Assembly (NCBI GenBank): GCA_963720945.1
Contig: CAVRHH010000004.1
Span: forward strand, 124,001-188,000
Length of the DNA: 64,000 bases
Direction: 5' to 3'
Origin: Bog-532 sp963720945
Lineage (GTDB): Bacteria; Actinomycetota; Actinomycetes; Streptosporangiales; Streptosporangiaceae
Shown here: in pieces, positions 26,361-35,621 of the stretch
Position numbering within the stretch: position 1 is the first letter of the stretch
Layout: every line of letters starts with the position of its first letter
Program-made: the position numbers and the translations under genes
The notes under the pieces: model-generated
The model's database searches: none
What the model was told of the DNA's origin: nothing
What the model saw: the letters and a program-made list of their open reading frames with translations, nothing else

Positions 26361-27305
26361 ATGGCTTCGAACGTATCGATCGCGGGCACCGGCGGGCACG
26401 CAGTCGCGCCGGTAACCGGGCGCACAGCCGTGGCCGAGCGCGGCGCCCAGACATTGCGGGGGCTGCGCATGCTGTCGCTGGGCCTCGCCGCGGTGATCGC
26501 CGGGATCGTGGTGCTCTGGGTGGCGGGTCACCACCACGGCGACACCGCGACCGCCCTGGTGTGGGCCGGCGTCCTGCTGCTGGCTGTTGCCATCCTCGTG
26601 CTGGCCGGCCTGACGCCCGTCACGCCCGGGCGGGCGCGGGTCGTCCAGCTGTTCGGCAAGTACCGCGGCACGATCCGCGAATCCGGCCTGCAGTGGGTGA
26701 ATCCGTTCACCCGCCGGATCGCGGTCTCGACCCGGATCCGCAACCAGGAGTCGGCGCAGGTGAAGGTCAACGACGCCGACGGAAACCCGATCGAGATCGC
26801 CGCCGTGATCGTCTGGCGGGTCAGCGACACCGCGAAGGCCATCTATGCCGTGGACGACTATACGCATTTCGTCGCTATCCAGACCGAGACGGCCGTCCGG
26901 CACATCGCGTCCAGTTACCCCTACGACAGCCGGGGCACCGGCAAGCTGTCGTTGCGCGACAACGCGGACGAGATCACCGAGCGGCTGTCCGCTGAGCTGA
27001 CCAACCGGGTCCTGCCCGCGGGCGTGCAGGTCATCGAGTCCCGCCTGACCCGGCTGTCCTACGCCCCGGAGATCGCGCAGGCCATGCTGCGTCAGCAGCA
27101 GGCCAGCGCGGTCGTCGGCGCGCGGCAGCGCATCGTCGAGGGCGCCGTCGGCATGGTTCAGCTGGCCCTGCAGCGGCTGCAGGAAGAGGGCGTCGTGGAG
27201 CTGGATGAGGAGCGCAAGGCCGCGATGGTCTCCAACCTGCTCGTCGTGCTGTGCAGCGAGCAGGCTACTCAGCAGGTCGTCAACACCGGCTCCCTGTACC
27301 AGTGA
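26361..27305 (+). CDS. SPFH/band-7 domain membrane protein
   Basis: A 314-residue protein from the ATG at 26361 (GAGGTG box). A hydrophilic N-terminus precedes two membrane helices (about 40-60 and 67-90), then the SPFH domain (LTPVTPGRARVVQLFGKYRG, then GLQWVNPFTRR, IEIAAVIVWRV and LSYAPEIAQAMLRQQQA). The C-terminal helical region would drive oligomerisation at the membrane. SPFH proteins organise membrane microdomains and often scaffold proteases. It is followed 19 bases later by a small ribbon-helix-helix-like gene. Confidence 0.9.
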   Translation: MASNVSIAGTGGHAVAPVTGRTAVAERGAQTLRGLRMLSLGLAAVIAGIVVLWVAGHHHGDTATALVWAGVLLLAVAILVLAGLTPVTPGRARVVQLFGKYRGTIRESGLQWVNPFTRRIAVSTRIRNQESAQVKVNDADGNPIEIAAVIVWRVSDTAKAIYAVDDYTHFVAIQTETAVRHIASSYPYDSRGTGKLSLRDNADEITERLSAELTNRVLPAGVQVIESRLTRLSYAPEIAQAMLRQQQASAVVGARQRIVEGAVGMVQLALQRLQEEGVVELDEERKAAMVSNLLVVLCSEQATQQVVNTGSLYQ

Positions 27306-27324
27306 CGGCGGGCGCGGTAGCACG

Positions 27325-27531
27325 GTGAGTGAGCGTAAAGGCGTACTGCTGCGGCTGGATCCGGCGGTACACGACGCACTGGCCCGGTGGGCGGGCGATG
27401 AGCTGCGCAGCACGAACGCCCAGATCGAGTTCCTGCTACGCCGCGCGCTGGCCGAGGCGGGACGGCTGCCCAGCGACGCCCGCCAGATGCGCCGCCCCGG
27501 CCGCCCCCACGGCAGCGGCTCCGCGAGCTAG
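27325..27531 (+). CDS. Small ribbon-helix-helix/Arc-like protein
   Basis: A 68-residue protein from the GTG at 27325. VLLRLDPAVHDALARWAGDE followed by LRSTNAQIEFLLRRALAEAG fits the beta-strand, helix, helix pattern of Arc/CopG DNA-binding proteins (the NAQIE..LR.AL motif). It is co-transcribed with the SPFH gene and probably binds the palindrome upstream of it. The tail MRRPGRPHGSGSAS resembles an AT-hook-like basic tail (RPGRP). Confidence 0.8.
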   Translation: MSERKGVLLRLDPAVHDALARWAGDELRSTNAQIEFLLRRALAEAGRLPSDARQMRRPGRPHGSGSAS

Positions 27532-27537
27532 AGGCGA

Positions 27538-27681
27538 ACCCGCGGTACTCCACGTCCGTGCACACGTTGGCGATGTAGCCGCGCCGCCCGCTGAGGTTCC
27601 GCAGGCCCATGAGGTGCGGGTTCAGCCATCCCACCGCGCAGGCGGCCAGGCCCCCGCCTCCGGGCCGCCCGATCTTGGTGT
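27538..27681 (-). pseudogene. GNAT acetyltransferase fragment
   Basis: The complement reads LAACAVGWLNPHLMGL, then RNLSGRRGYIANVCTDVEYRG. The YIANVCTD.EYRG pattern is the acetyl-CoA binding strand and loop of GNAT enzymes. The rest of the domain is missing on both sides and the frame runs on into unrelated sequence. It is a gene remnant between the SPFH operon and sucB. Confidence 0.5.
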
Positions 27682-27748
27682 TCGGTGCAGCGGAGAGCAG
27701 AGCGGGCTCTCCGGTTACAGGCGGAGGCTGAGGGTGCCAGCTGCCGGG

Positions 27749-29385
27749 TTAGAGGCCGAGTTCGGCTTCGAAGCTGCCTTCTTCCAGCCGCTCCTTGACC
27801 GTGGCCAGGAAGCGGGCGGCGTCCGCGCCGTCGACGAGCCGGTGGTCGTAGGTGAGGGCCAGGTACACCATCGAGCGCACGGCGATGACCTCGCCGAGGG
27901 CGGGGTCCTCGACGACGACGGGACGCTTGACGACGGTCCCGGTGCCGAGGATGGCCACCTGCGGCTGGTTGATGATCGGCGTGTCGAACAGCGCGCCCCG
28001 GCTGCCGGTGTTGGTCAGGGTGAACGTGCCGCCGGACAGTTCGTCGACGCTGACCTGGCCGGACCGGGTCCGCGCCGCGATCTCGGCGATCTTGCGGGCC
28101 AGGCCGCCGAGGTTCAGGTCACCGGCGTTGTGGATGACCGGGACCGTGAGGCCGCGCTCGGTGTCCACGGCGATGCCGAGGTGCTCGGCGTCGTGGTAGG
28201 TCACCTGGTTGCTGGCCGTGTCGATGACCGCGTTGACCATCGGGTAGGCCTTCAGCGCCTCCACCGCGGCGAGCGCGAAGAACGGCAGGAAGGTCAGCTT
28301 GACGCCCTCGCGGGCCTCGAAGTCCGCCCTGGCCCGGGCGCGGAGCCGCGCGATGGCGGTCACGTCCGCCTCGACCACCGTGGTGAGCTGCGCGGACGTC
28401 TGCAGGGACTCGACCATCCGCTGGGCGATCACCTGGCGCGAGCGGGACATCCGCTGGGTGGTGCCGCGCAGCGCGGACGCGACGATCGCCGGGCGCCCCG
28501 GGCCGGCCGGGCCGCACCCCCGCTGGCCTGCGCGGCCGCGGGCGGCGCGCTGGCCGCGGGCGCGGCGGGCGCGGGCGCGGGCGCCGGGGCGGGCGGCGCC
28601 GGCGGCCTGGTCGCCTCCGCCTCACGCCGGGTGCGGGCCGCGTCGAGCACATCCTGCTTGCGGATACGGCCCCCGACGCCGGTGCCGGACACCGATTCGA
28701 GCTCCACGCCGTGCTCGGAGGCCAGCTTGCGGACCAGCGGTGTCACGTATGGCCCGTCGCCCCCGGTGGGGAGCGGGGTGGGCGTCGCGTAATGGCCGCC
28801 CTGGTCCGGTGCGGCGGCGGCCGCGGCGGGCGCCGGGGCCTGCTGCGCGGCGGGCTGCGGCGGCGCGTACTGCGCCGGCGCGTACTGCGGCGCCGCGTAC
28901 TGCTGCTGGGAGGCGGCCGGCTGGGGCTGGGCCGGCTGGGGGGCAGCGGGCTGGGCCGACGGCGACCAGGCCGGCACGGACGGGCCCGCGGTACCGCCGG
29001 GGTAACCGCCCGGCTGGGTGGCGGCCGTCCCGTTGGTACCCGAATCGCCGTACCCGGCGGGGCTTTCCGCCGCGGAACCGTCGGAAGCAGCCGGGGCCTG
29101 CCCGGACTCCGCGGGCCCGGACGGCGCGCCGGACCCGCCGGCGTCCGCGCCCTCCTCGATCTCCGCGAGCTGCGCGCCGACCTCCACGGTCTCGTCCTCA
29201 CCCACGGCGATGTTGCGCAGCACGCCCGCCGCCGGCGAAGGGATCTCGGTGTCGACCTTGTCCGTCGACACCTCGAGAAGCGGCTCATCCGCCTCCACAC
29301 GCTCGCCTTCCTTCTTCAGCCAGCGTGTGACGGTGCCCTCGGTGACGCTCTCGCCGAGCTGGGGCATGGATACCGAGACCGACAT
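27749..29385 (-). CDS. sucB: Dihydrolipoamide acyltransferase (E2), interrupted by a frameshift
   Basis: E2 subunit of the 2-oxoglutarate (or a related 2-oxoacid) dehydrogenase complex. The 5' part (29385 to about 28500) holds the lipoyl domain with Lys in EVSTDKVDTEI, a long Ala/Pro/Gln linker and the E3-binding domain (VTPLVRKLASEHGV). The 3' part (about 28530 to 27749) holds the acyltransferase domain ending ALTYDHRLVDGADAARF with the catalytic His and Asp. The two parts lie in different frames. The switch occurs in a G/C-rich run between about 28451 and 28530; continuing across it restores GRPAIVASALRGTTQRMSRS. A sequencing error or real mutation is possible. It is downstream of lpdA and pepA on the same strand. 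Confidence 0.85.
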
Positions 29386-29437
29386 TGTTCCCGCGACTCC
29401 TTTGTTGTCCGCCGCTTACGTATGCGCGCGGAGGGGG

Positions 29438-30853
29438 TTACGCATGTACATGCAGGGGCTTGCCGGCGAGTGCCATCATCGCCTCGCCCATGATCTCCGA
29501 CTGGGTGGGGTGCGGGTGGACGAGCGGGGCCACGTCGGAAGGCTCGGCGTCCCAGTTGTAGATGAGCTGGCCCTCGGCGATCAGCTCCCCGACCCGGCTG
29601 CCGACCAGGTGGATGCCGACGACCTCACCCGGCGTGCCGTCCTCCTTGACCGCCGCGATCACCTTGGCCGCGCCCTGCGTCTGCAGGATCACGCTCCGGC
29701 CGTTCCCGCCGAGCGGGTAGGAGAACTCGGTGACCTGCAGGCGCCGTTCCGCGGCCTGGGCCGAGGTGATCCCGACCGACGCCACCTCCGGCTCGGAGTA
29801 GGTGATGCGGGGCACCCCGTCGTAGTCGATCGGGGTGACGTCCAGGCCGCCGATCCGTTCGGCGACCATGATGCCCTCCGCGAAGCCGACGTGCGCCAGC
29901 TGCGGCGTGGCGATGAGGTCCCCGACGGCGGAGATGGTCGGCACGCTGGTCCGGCAGAACTCGTCGACCTTGACGTAGCCACGCTCCATCGCGACGCCGG
30001 CCTCTTCGTAGCCCAGCCCGGCCGAGACCGGGCCGCGGCCGACCGCGACCAGCAGCAGGTCCGCGTCGAGCGTCTTGCCGCCGGCCAGCGTCACGGTCAC
30101 GCCGGTCTCGGTGTGCTTCACGCTCTCGAAGCGCGCGCCCAGCTCGAACCCGATGCCGCGGCGGCGGAACGCCCGCTGCAGCAGCTTGGCGCTGCCCTCG
30201 TCCTCCAGCGGCAGCAGCTGCGGCATCATCTCCACGATCGTGACCTCGGCGCCGAAGGACCGCCAGACGCTCGCGAACTCGACCCCGATGACGCCGCCGC
30301 CCAGGATGATCACCGAACTCGGCACCCGCCCGTAACGGAGGGCGTCATCGCTGGAGATCACCCGATCGCCGTCGATGTCCAGCCCGGGCAGGCTCCGCGG
30401 CTCCGACCCGGTGGCCAGCACGATGTGCCCGGCCTCGTAGATCGTGTCGCCCACCTGGACCTGCGTCGGCGAGATGAGCCGGCCGTGGCCGTCGATGGTG
30501 TCGATCTTCCGGCTCGCGATCGTGGACTGCAGGCCCTTCCAGAGCCGCTCGACGACCTTGTTCTTGTACGCGTGCACGCCGGCGATGTCGATGCCCTCGA
30601 AGCTGGACCGGACGCCGAACGATTCGCTCTCCCGCGCCTGGTCGGCGATCTCGGCCGAGTGCAGCAGTGCCTTGGTCGGGATACATCCCTTGTGCAGGCA
30701 GGTCCCGCCGACCTTGTCCTTCTCGATCAGTGCCACGCGCTTGCCGAGCTCGGCGGCGCGCAGCGCGCATGCGTAACCTCCGCTGCCGCCGCCCAGCACG
30801 ACAATGTCGTAGGCGCCGCTGCCCTCTGCCACGGAACGCTCCCTATCTGTCAT
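29438..30853 (-). CDS. lpdA: Dihydrolipoyl dehydrogenase (E3)
   Basis: A 471-residue flavoprotein that reoxidises the lipoyl groups of E2 with NAD. FAD-binding GGGSGGYACALRAAELGK, the redox disulfide Cys52-Cys57 in TCLHKGCIPTK, the NAD-binding GGGVIGVEFAS, the second FAD motif ISAVGDL, and the catalytic HPHPTQSE (446-453) are all present. It lies 52 bases upstream of sucB on the same strand, as in many actinomycetes. Confidence 0.96.
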   Translation of the reverse strand: MTDRERSVAEGSGAYDIVVLGGGSGGYACALRAAELGKRVALIEKDKVGGTCLHKGCIPTKALLHSAEIADQARESESFGVRSSFEGIDIAGVHAYKNKVVERLWKGLQSTIASRKIDTIDGHGRLISPTQVQVGDTIYEAGHIVLATGSEPRSLPGLDIDGDRVISSDDALRYGRVPSSVIILGGGVIGVEFASVWRSFGAEVTIVEMMPQLLPLEDEGSAKLLQRAFRRRGIGFELGARFESVKHTETGVTVTLAGGKTLDADLLLVAVGRGPVSAGLGYEEAGVAMERGYVKVDEFCRTSVPTISAVGDLIATPQLAHVGFAEGIMVAERIGGLDVTPIDYDGVPRITYSEPEVASVGITSAQAAERRLQVTEFSYPLGGNGRSVILQTQGAAKVIAAVKEDGTPGEVVGIHLVGSRVGELIAEGQLIYNWDAEPSDVAPLVHPHPTQSEIMGEAMMALAGKPLHVHA

Positions 30854-30967
30854 TCACAGTTGCTTCCATCATTTCACCCCGGAGGGCCCGGCCGGGGACG
30901 GCTTTTCCGCACGCGGCAACACCCCTCCGGAGTGAGTCTGCCCACCTTGCGGGGGCTTACCCCGTCT

Positions 30968-32524
30968 TCATTCCGCGCCGAACGCGCCGTCCGCGACGTC
31001 CTGCGCGATCTGCACGAGGGCCCGGGTGGCCGCGCCGGTACCGCCCCGCGGGGTGTAGCCGAACGGCTCCGATTCGTTGAACGACGGCCCGGCGATATCA
31101 ACGTGCGCCCAGGGCACACCGCCGGGCACGAACTCGCGCAGGAACAGGCCGGCCACCAGCATGCCGCCGTTCCGGTCGCCCGACACGTTGGCCAGGTCGG
31201 CAACGGCGGAGTCCAGGCCCTTGCGCAGCTCGCCCGGCAGCGGCATCGCCCAGGCCGCCTCACCCGCCTGCGAGGACGCGGCGGCGACCTCGGCGGCGAG
31301 CCGGTCGCTGCTGGCCATCACGCCGGCCACCCGCGGGCCGAGCGCGACGAGCTGCGCCCCGGTCAGCGTGGCGATGTCGATGAGCAGGTCGGGGGAGTCG
31401 TCAGCCGAGCGCGCCAGCGCGTCGGCGAGCACCAGCCGCCCCTCGGCGTCGGTGTTCAGCACCTCGACGGTGGTGCCGCCGCGGATGGTGATGACGTCGG
31501 ACGGGCGCTGCGCGGACCCGCTCGGCATGTTCTCCGCCAGCGGCAGGTAGCCGATCACGTGCACGGCCGGCCGGAGCGCCGCGATCGCCTGCAGCGCGCC
31601 CAGCACCGCGGCGGCACCGCCCATGTCGGACTTCATCCATTCCATCGACTTCGGCGGCTTGAGCGACAGGCCACCGGAATCGAACGTGATGCCCTTGCCC
31701 GCCAGCACGAGCGTGCGGGTGGCCTCCGGATGGGTGTATTCGAGCCGGACCAGCCGGGGCGGGTGCACCGAGCCCTGGCCGACGCCGAGGATGCCGCCGT
31801 AGCCGCCGGCCGCGAGCGCGTCCTCGTCCAGCACCTCGACGGTCAGCCCGCAGGCGGCGGCGACGCGCTCCGCCTCGGCCGCGAAGGTGACCGGGACCAG
31901 GTCGGACGGGCCGGTGTTGACCAGGTCGCGCACCAGCGTCACGGCGTCGGCGAGGATCTGCGCGCGGTCCGCGGCGGCCTGCGCCTCGGGCCCGGTGACG
32001 CCGGTGAGCACGGTCAGCGCCGCCTCGACGGTGCTGCCCGTCGTCCGGTAGCGCCGGAACGCGTAGCCGCCCAGCAGGCCGCCGAGCGCGACGGCCCCGA
32101 TCTCGCCGGGGTCGCGGGCCGGCAGGGCCAGCGCGATGTGCCGTTTCCCGTTGCCCGGGCCGCTGCCGTCGCGGGCCGCCGGGCGCCCGGCCGTCAGCGC
32201 CCGCACGGCGGCGCCCGCGGCGCGCCGCAGCGTCTCGGGATCGAATCGTTCGTCCCCGCCCGGGCCGGGCTCGCCCGCGCCCAGCCCGACCGCGACGATG
32301 ACCGGCACCGGCAGCTGCCCAGCGGCCGGGATCTTCGTGATCTCCTCGGCCCGGCCGGTCGCGTCCAGCGCCGTCAGCAGGTCGGTGAGGGTGCCACCGA
32401 GCGCGTCATCGGCGTCGCGGGCGCCGGGAGCGGGCCGGGGCCCGTCCGGCCCCTGGACCACGCCGACGATGAGGGCGTCTGCCTCAAGCGCGCGAGCCGA
32501 CGTCTCGCTGGTATGAATCATCAT
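30968..32524 (-). CDS. pepA: Leucyl aminopeptidase (M17)
   Basis: A 518-residue cytosolic metallopeptidase that removes N-terminal residues from peptides. The C-terminal catalytic domain contains LAGKGITFDSGGLSLK (metal-binding Lys and Asp), MKSDMGGAAA, and the signature NTDAEGRLVLADAL. The N-terminal domain is shorter and Gly/Pro-rich. The start is at one of two adjacent ATGs (32524 or 32521) after an AGGGTGA box; the frame runs further upstream without support. It is the first gene of the pepA-lpdA-sucB run. Confidence 0.93.
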   Translation of the reverse strand: MMIHTSETSARALEADALIVGVVQGPDGPRPAPGARDADDALGGTLTDLLTALDATGRAEEITKIPAAGQLPVPVIVAVGLGAGEPGPGGDERFDPETLRRAAGAAVRALTAGRPAARDGSGPGNGKRHIALALPARDPGEIGAVALGGLLGGYAFRRYRTTGSTVEAALTVLTGVTGPEAQAAADRAQILADAVTLVRDLVNTGPSDLVPVTFAAEAERVAAACGLTVEVLDEDALAAGGYGGILGVGQGSVHPPRLVRLEYTHPEATRTLVLAGKGITFDSGGLSLKPPKSMEWMKSDMGGAAAVLGALQAIAALRPAVHVIGYLPLAENMPSGSAQRPSDVITIRGGTTVEVLNTDAEGRLVLADALARSADDSPDLLIDIATLTGAQLVALGPRVAGVMASSDRLAAEVAAASSQAGEAAWAMPLPGELRKGLDSAVADLANVSGDRNGGMLVAGLFLREFVPGGVPWAHVDIAGPSFNESEPFGYTPRGGTGAATRALVQIAQDVADGAFGAE

Positions 32525-32850
32525 CGTCACCCTGCCGATGCTAGTGCCTGACCGGTGCGCGCCTGCCACGTCCGCTCCGGTGTTATGCCTGCTCCAGCCG
32601 CGCAAACGCCGACAAAGAGGCGCCCGCGGCGGGACGGCAAACGGGGGCTAGCGTGCCGCGAGGCTGGCCGGGTAACAGATGCCGGGGAAGCGGCGCCTGG
32701 AACCAGCGGGACGACTGGCGCATTGCTCGACATAGACCCTATTTCACGCGGACCGGTGTAATCCAAGTCCGCGCACGAATATGCACACCGATCGACAAAC
32801 TGACCGGCCGCCGTTTGCCGCTGCCGCCGGCCACCGCCCAGACTGGGGCC
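32525..32850. other. Intergenic, promoter region
   Basis: About 325 bases between divergent genes with no convincing frame of its own. TTGCCG (about 32815) and CAGACT (about 32839), 18 bases apart, lie just before the ATG at 32851 and could be a leaderless promoter for the dehydratase fragment. Confidence 0.35.
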
Positions 32851-33066
32851 ATGACATCCTCGTTCGCCGCCGCGCAGCCGGTAATCCTCGACGATGTGCG
32901 CCAGGCGGACGCCCGGCTCGCCACCCGCGCCCGCCGGACCCCGGTGTTCACGGTCCGCGTCGACGGCCGCCCGGTGGCCTTGAAGCTGGAGCTCATGCAG
33001 GTAACCGGGACCTTCAAGTTCCGCGGGGCGCGGAACTTGAACACCCGCCACGCGTACCGTCGGTAG
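32851..33066 (+). pseudogene. Threonine/serine dehydratase N-terminal fragment
   Basis: A 71-codon frame starting MTSSFAAAQPVILDDVRQAD, with RLATRARRTPVF and then LELMQVTGTFKFRGARN. The last motif contains the PLP-binding lysine context (FKFRGA) of fold-type II threonine dehydratases. These enzymes are over 300 residues; here the frame ends right after the lysine loop. A deletion or frame break has removed the rest. The next gene starts 24 bases later. Confidence 0.7.
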
Positions 33067-33090
33067 CGCCCGCACCTGCCTGGAGGTTCA

Positions 33091-33873
33091 GTGAACGAGT
33101 TCGCCCTCGCCCTCACCGTCTTCGTGGCGTGCGCGGTGGAGGCCATCGAAGCCCTGACCATCGTGCTCGCCGCCGGCCTGACCCGGGAGTGGCGGTCCAC
33201 CTTCCAGGGTATGGCCGCGGCGCTCGTCGTGCTCGCGGTCGTGGTCGCCGCGCTCGGGCCGGCCCTCACCCTGGTCCCGCTGGGCGCGCTCCGGCTGGTG
33301 GTCGGGGCCCTGCTCGCCATCTTCGGCCTGCAGTGGCTGCGCAAGGCGATCCTGCGCGCCACCGGGTACAAGGCCCTGCACGACGAGGCGAGCGCCTACC
33401 TGCGCGAGGTGGCCGCGGCCGAGAACGCCGCGCGCCAGTCCCGGCGCGGCGTCCGTGACTGGTACGCGTTCACCCTGTCGTTCAAGGGCGTCCTGCTGGA
33501 GGGCCTGGAGGTCGTCTTCATCGTGCTCACGTTCGGCACCAACCAGGGCAACATCGGCCTGGCCGTGATCGGTGCCGCCGCCGCGGTGCTCGTCATCGCC
33601 GGCGTCGGGGTGGCGGCCCGGGCCCCGCTGGCCCGGGTGCCGGAGAACGCGATGAAGTTCGCCGTCGGCATCATGCTCACCTCGTTCGGCATCTTCTGGG
33701 GCGCCGAGGGCACCGGGGTGAACTGGCCGGGCCACGACGCGGCCCTGCTCGGGGTCATCCCGGCGGTCGCGGTGGTCTCGCTCGGCTACACCGCCCTGCT
33801 CCGCCGCGGCCGGCCCGCCGAGGCCACGGCCGGGTCCCCGCAGCCGTCCGCCGTACCTTCCGCTAAGGAGTAG
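33091..33873 (+). CDS. Polytopic membrane protein, COG4280-like
   Basis: A 260-residue protein from the GTG at 33091 with a GGAGG box. It opens MNEFALALTVFVACAVEAIE, has about six or seven helices and the repeated motifs VEAIEALTIVLAAG and LLEGLEVVFIVLTFG. The paired E..E motifs suggest an internal duplication as in cation transporters, but the substrate is unknown. It is four bases from the next small membrane gene. Confidence 0.75.
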   Translation: MNEFALALTVFVACAVEAIEALTIVLAAGLTREWRSTFQGMAAALVVLAVVVAALGPALTLVPLGALRLVVGALLAIFGLQWLRKAILRATGYKALHDEASAYLREVAAAENAARQSRRGVRDWYAFTLSFKGVLLEGLEVVFIVLTFGTNQGNIGLAVIGAAAAVLVIAGVGVAARAPLARVPENAMKFAVGIMLTSFGIFWGAEGTGVNWPGHDAALLGVIPAVAVVSLGYTALLRRGRPAEATAGSPQPSAVPSAKE

Positions 33874-33877
33874 GACC

Positions 33878-34324
33878 GTGCGCAGGCTCCGTTCGGTATG
33901 GGATTTCGCCTACGACTTCGTGGTCGGTGACGACTGGCGCGGTGCGGCCGTCATCGTCGCGGCGCTCATCGCCACCGCCCTGCTCGTGCACCTGGCCCAC
34001 CTCAACGCCTGGTGGCTGCTGCCGGCCTGCGTGTTCGCGGCGCTCGGCTGGTCGCTGCGCCGCGCCACCGTGGACCGCCCCTTACCGGGACCGCCGCCCG
34101 GTTCATCACCGTGGCGCTACGCTGAGCGCCGTCAGCCCATGGCGGTGACCAGGAGGCAGACGGCGGTGGCCGTCTCGACCAGCGCGCCCAGCACGTCGCC
34201 GGTGATCCCGCCCAGCCGCCGGACCACGTGCCAGGCCAGGGCCAGCGAGACGAGCAGCCCGGCCGCCTCGGCGACCGGCAGGATCCATTCCACGGGTACC
34301 GCGGCGACGGCGGCGGCCAGATAG
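33878..34324 (+). CDS. Small membrane protein, C-terminus doubtful
   Basis: The first 65 residues are protein-like: SVWDFAYDFVVGDDWRGAAV followed by two hydrophobic segments. The last 60 residues are Ser/Thr-rich and lie antisense to cobS. In another frame the sequence runs PLTGTAARFITVALR to a TGA at 34123-34125, just before the cobS end. A single-base frame break near 34080 would give a protein of about 82 residues that no longer overlaps cobS. It is an accessory of the COG4280-like gene four bases upstream. Confidence 0.55.
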   Translation: MRRLRSVWDFAYDFVVGDDWRGAAVIVAALIATALLVHLAHLNAWWLLPACVFAALGWSLRRATVDRPLPGPPPGSSPWRYAERRQPMAVTRRQTAVAVSTSAPSTSPVIPPSRRTTCQARASETSSPAASATGRIHSTGTAATAAAR

Positions 34325-35046
34325 ATCCCGCCGATGGTGACGGCCAGCACCCCGGCGGTGATCAGCGCCGGCACGACCGGGGGCAGCGTGCCGGCCACCA
34401 GGACGCCCAGCCCGTCGGCCCGCGCGGCGGGCACCCCCCGGCGGCACGCCCAGGTGAGCGCGAGCCGGCCGGTCACCGCCGCGGCGATCACCGCGGCCGG
34501 GCCGCGTCCCGCCGCGTCCGCCTGGGTGAGCCCGGCCACCTGGAGCAGCAGCGTCAGCACGAGCGTGACCACCCCGAACGGGCCGATGTCGGAGCGCCGC
34601 ATGACGGCGAGCGCGCCGGCGGCGGGCTTCCCGCTGCCCAGGCCGTCGGCCAGGTCCGCGAGGCCGTCCAGGTGCAGCGCCCGGGTGAGCACCGCGAGCG
34701 AGGTGACGGCCAGCGCGGCCGCGACCAGCGACCCGGTGTGCAGCAGGTGATCGCACACCCACAGCACGGCGGCGGCCAGCACCCCGAGCAGCAGCCCGAC
34801 CACCGGCGCCCACGCCATGGCCTCGCCCGCGGTCTCCCGGCCGGGTCCGGTGAGAGTGGGCCCGGCGAGAGCGGGTGCGGGTGCTGGCGGGGGAGGGGGT
34901 GCGTCGCCGCTGGCATCCCACGGCGGGGCAGGCTCCGCATCCGTCCCGTTCGGTGTCCTGTCATTCGCGCTCGCCGGGCGGCCACGGCCGGCCGCAGGCA
35001 GCACGGTGAGCAGGGTTATCGAGAGCCTGAGGGCATCGCGGCGCAT
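34132..35046 (-). CDS. cobS: Adenosylcobinamide-GDP ribazoletransferase (cobalamin synthase)
   Basis: A 304-residue integral membrane enzyme that joins adenosylcobinamide-GDP to alpha-ribazole in the last stage of cobalamin assembly. The signature RALHLDGLADLADGLGSGK, with VMRRSDIGPFGV after it, is intact. About seven helices are visible. Residues 20-75 are an Ala/Pro-rich insertion in the N-terminal loop, unlike the usual compact form. No other cobalamin gene or cobalamin riboswitch is nearby. Confidence 0.93.
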   Translation of the reverse strand: MRRDALRLSITLLTVLPAAGRGRPASANDRTPNGTDAEPAPPWDASGDAPPPPPAPAPALAGPTLTGPGRETAGEAMAWAPVVGLLLGVLAAAVLWVCDHLLHTGSLVAAALAVTSLAVLTRALHLDGLADLADGLGSGKPAAGALAVMRRSDIGPFGVVTLVLTLLLQVAGLTQADAAGRGPAAVIAAAVTGRLALTWACRRGVPAARADGLGVLVAGTLPPVVPALITAGVLAVTIGGIYLAAAVAAVPVEWILPVAEAAGLLVSLALAWHVVRRLGGITGDVLGALVETATAVCLLVTAMG

Positions 35047-35123
35047 GGCGGTTCAGATTAAGCGCCACAGCCGGCCCAGGCAGGCCCTTCCGCACCACGT
35101 AACAAACACGTACTATCTCAACT

Positions 35124-35552
35124 ATGGCGGAATGGTGGTCAATCGAGGTCTTCCATGCCGACCTCTCGGCCCGGCGGTGGAAGGATTCCTACGAGGGCGC
35201 GCTGATCGAGGCGGCCCTCGCCAACGGCGCCCTGGACTGGGCCTGGCACGAGCACCGGACCGGTGTCGTCCTGGAACTGTCGTTCCGCGATGACGCCGCG
35301 TGGGAAGCGTTCCGCGCCCTGCCGGCCGTGCGCGCGGCCCTGGACGCGGCGCCTGACCCGGTGAACGGGCTCATCGTCTACCGGGGCCGGGGCGGCGCGT
35401 CCGGTGCCCGCTGGCCGCGGCGGCGCGGGCCCAAGCCGAGCGCCGGGGCCATGGCCTTGGAGGAGCCCGCCGAGCAGCGCCGGCTGGACGTCACCGAGGC
35501 CGGCCCGCCGGACATGGTGCCCGCGGGGGGCCCGGCGTCAACCGGATTGTGA
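35124..35552 (+). CDS. Conserved actinobacterial protein of unknown function
   Basis: A 142-residue protein starting MAEWWSIEVFHADLSARRWK. It continues with ALDWAWHEHRTGVVLELSFR and PDPVNGLIVYRGRGGASG, which I recall as a widespread actinomycete hypothetical. The C-terminal 40 residues are low complexity. TACTAT at 35111-35116, seven bases before the ATG and with no ribosome site, suggests a leaderless transcript. Confidence 0.8.
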   Translation: MAEWWSIEVFHADLSARRWKDSYEGALIEAALANGALDWAWHEHRTGVVLELSFRDDAAWEAFRALPAVRAALDAAPDPVNGLIVYRGRGGASGARWPRRRGPKPSAGAMALEEPAEQRRLDVTEAGPPDMVPAGGPASTGL

Positions 35553-35621
35553 TCAGGCCGAGCCGCAGTGTTTTCCGCCCGGGGGCGAATACACCCGCCG
35601 GCACGGTGCAGGATGGAAGAC

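Noticed and set aside
35047..35123. Cobalamin riboswitch before cobS
   Set aside because: The gap is only about 77 bases and shows no B12-box sequence.
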